Source: an uncultured Carnobacterium sp.
GTDB taxonomy: Bacteria > Bacillota > Bacilli > Lactobacillales > Aerococcaceae
Direction: 5' to 3'
DNA length: 5,377 nt
Assembly: GCA_937923125.1 (NCBI GenBank)
Contig: CALALK010000050.1
Span: 1-5,377, forward strand
In this document: in pieces, positions 4,781-5,377 of the stretch
Layout of the letters: every line of letters begins with the position of its first letter
How positions within the stretch are numbered: the stretch's first letter is position 1
Position numbers and translations under genes: made by a program
The notes under the pieces: generated by a model
Seen by the model: only the letters and a program-made list of their open reading frames with translations
What the model was told of the DNA's origin: nothing
Database searches by the model: none

Positions 4781-5377
4781 ATGAACAAAAAAGCAATTGC
4801 TGGTTTATTAGGTGCTGCTTCATTAGTAACTTTAGCTGCATGTAATAACAACAAAGCGAATAACGCGGGTGGGGAATCTGCTGCAAAAGCATCAGAACGT
4901 AAATTCCCAACTGAAATCACTCACGAAGGGACAGCTATAAAAGGCGGTACAATTAACTATGCAATCGTATCTGCATCACCATTTAAAGGGTTAATCAACC
5001 CATTACTATCAATAGATAATGCAGACGGTCAATTAGAAGATTTTGCATTTGCCAACTTATTCGAATACGATGCAAACCAACGCATCAAAAAAGATGGCGG
5101 TATGATGGAATTCACTTTAGATAGAGAAAAGAAAACTGTAACCTTAAAATTACGTTCTAAAGACTACAAATGGTCTGACGGTCAACCATTAACAATTGAT
5201 GACTATATCTTCACTTATGAATTCATTGGTAATAAGGACTATAACGGTGTTCGTTACGATGAAAATGCTGCAAACATCGTTGGTATGGAAGAATTCCATG
5301 ACGGAAAAGCAGATAAAATCTCAGGTCTTGAAAAAGTAGATGACCAAACTGTTAAAATTCACTTAAAAGAAGTATAT
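4781..5377 (+). CDS. oppA: Oligopeptide-binding lipoprotein OppA (cut by window end)
   Basis: This is the extracellular peptide-capturing component of the importer, family 5 solute-binding proteins. The first 199 codons are present with no stop. MNKK (1-4), a hydrophobic core (5-17) and the lipobox LAAC (18-21) form a lipoprotein signal peptide, so the mature protein should be lipid-anchored at Cys21. A polar, Asn/Ala/Gly-rich linker follows (22-40). The binding domain begins with KGGTINYAIVSASPFKG (54-70). YKWSDGQPLTIDDYIFTYE (129-147) is the family's signature region. The opening resembles the large lactococcal-type OppA proteins of roughly 600 aa, so about two thirds probably lies beyond the window. 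It is separated from oppBCDF by acpP and has its own promoter, RBS and preceding terminator. That OppA feeds the OppBCDF system encoded just upstream is inferred from proximity and family. Confidence 0.92.
   Translation, partial: MNKKAIAGLLGAASLVTLAACNNNKANNAGGESAAKASERKFPTEITHEGTAIKGGTINYAIVSASPFKGLINPLLSIDNADGQLEDFAFANLFEYDANQRIKKDGGMMEFTLDREKKTVTLKLRSKDYKWSDGQPLTIDDYIFTYEFIGNKDYNGVRYDENAANIVGMEEFHDGKADKISGLEKVDDQTVKIHLKEVY

Overview
This window reads as a low-GC Gram-positive chromosome (Bacillota, most likely Lactobacillales). The evidence is strong GGAGG-type ribosome binding sites, sigma-A-like promoters, a TTG start codon, a Gram-positive lipobox in the binding protein, and OppD/OppF sequences of the lactic-acid-bacterial type. 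A Carnobacteriaceae member such as Granulicatella is a guess that I cannot confirm from the sequence alone.

Layout. Bases 1-46 hold the first 15 codons of a leftward gene with its own RBS and a possible promoter. Bases 47-191 are a compact divergent control region with a palindrome, a short direct repeat and a good rightward promoter. From 192 to 4071 runs a tightly packed operon, oppB-oppC-oppD-oppF, with a 1-nt overlap, a 10-nt gap and an 8-nt overlap at its three junctions. It encodes the two membrane channel subunits and two ATPases of an oligopeptide importer. No hairpin terminator follows oppF. Bases 4072-4254 contain a strong promoter and a transcribed leader of about 104 nt with several hairpins and an imperfect tandem duplication. 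The leader precedes acpP (acyl carrier protein, 4255-4494), which ends at a textbook intrinsic terminator (4504-4535). Bases 4536-4780 are non-coding and hold the promoter and possible operators of oppA. The oppA gene starts at 4781 and is cut by the window end.

How it works together. OppA, a surface lipoprotein, should capture peptides and deliver them to the OppB/OppC channel, which is powered by the OppD/OppF ATPase pair. The binding protein is transcribed separately from the channel and ATPases, which fits the excess of binding protein usual for these systems. The acpP gene is functionally unrelated (fatty-acid synthesis) and forms a self-contained transcription unit between the two halves of the transporter locus. 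The transporter itself is a well-known system. The least explained part of the window is the structured, internally repeated acpP leader.
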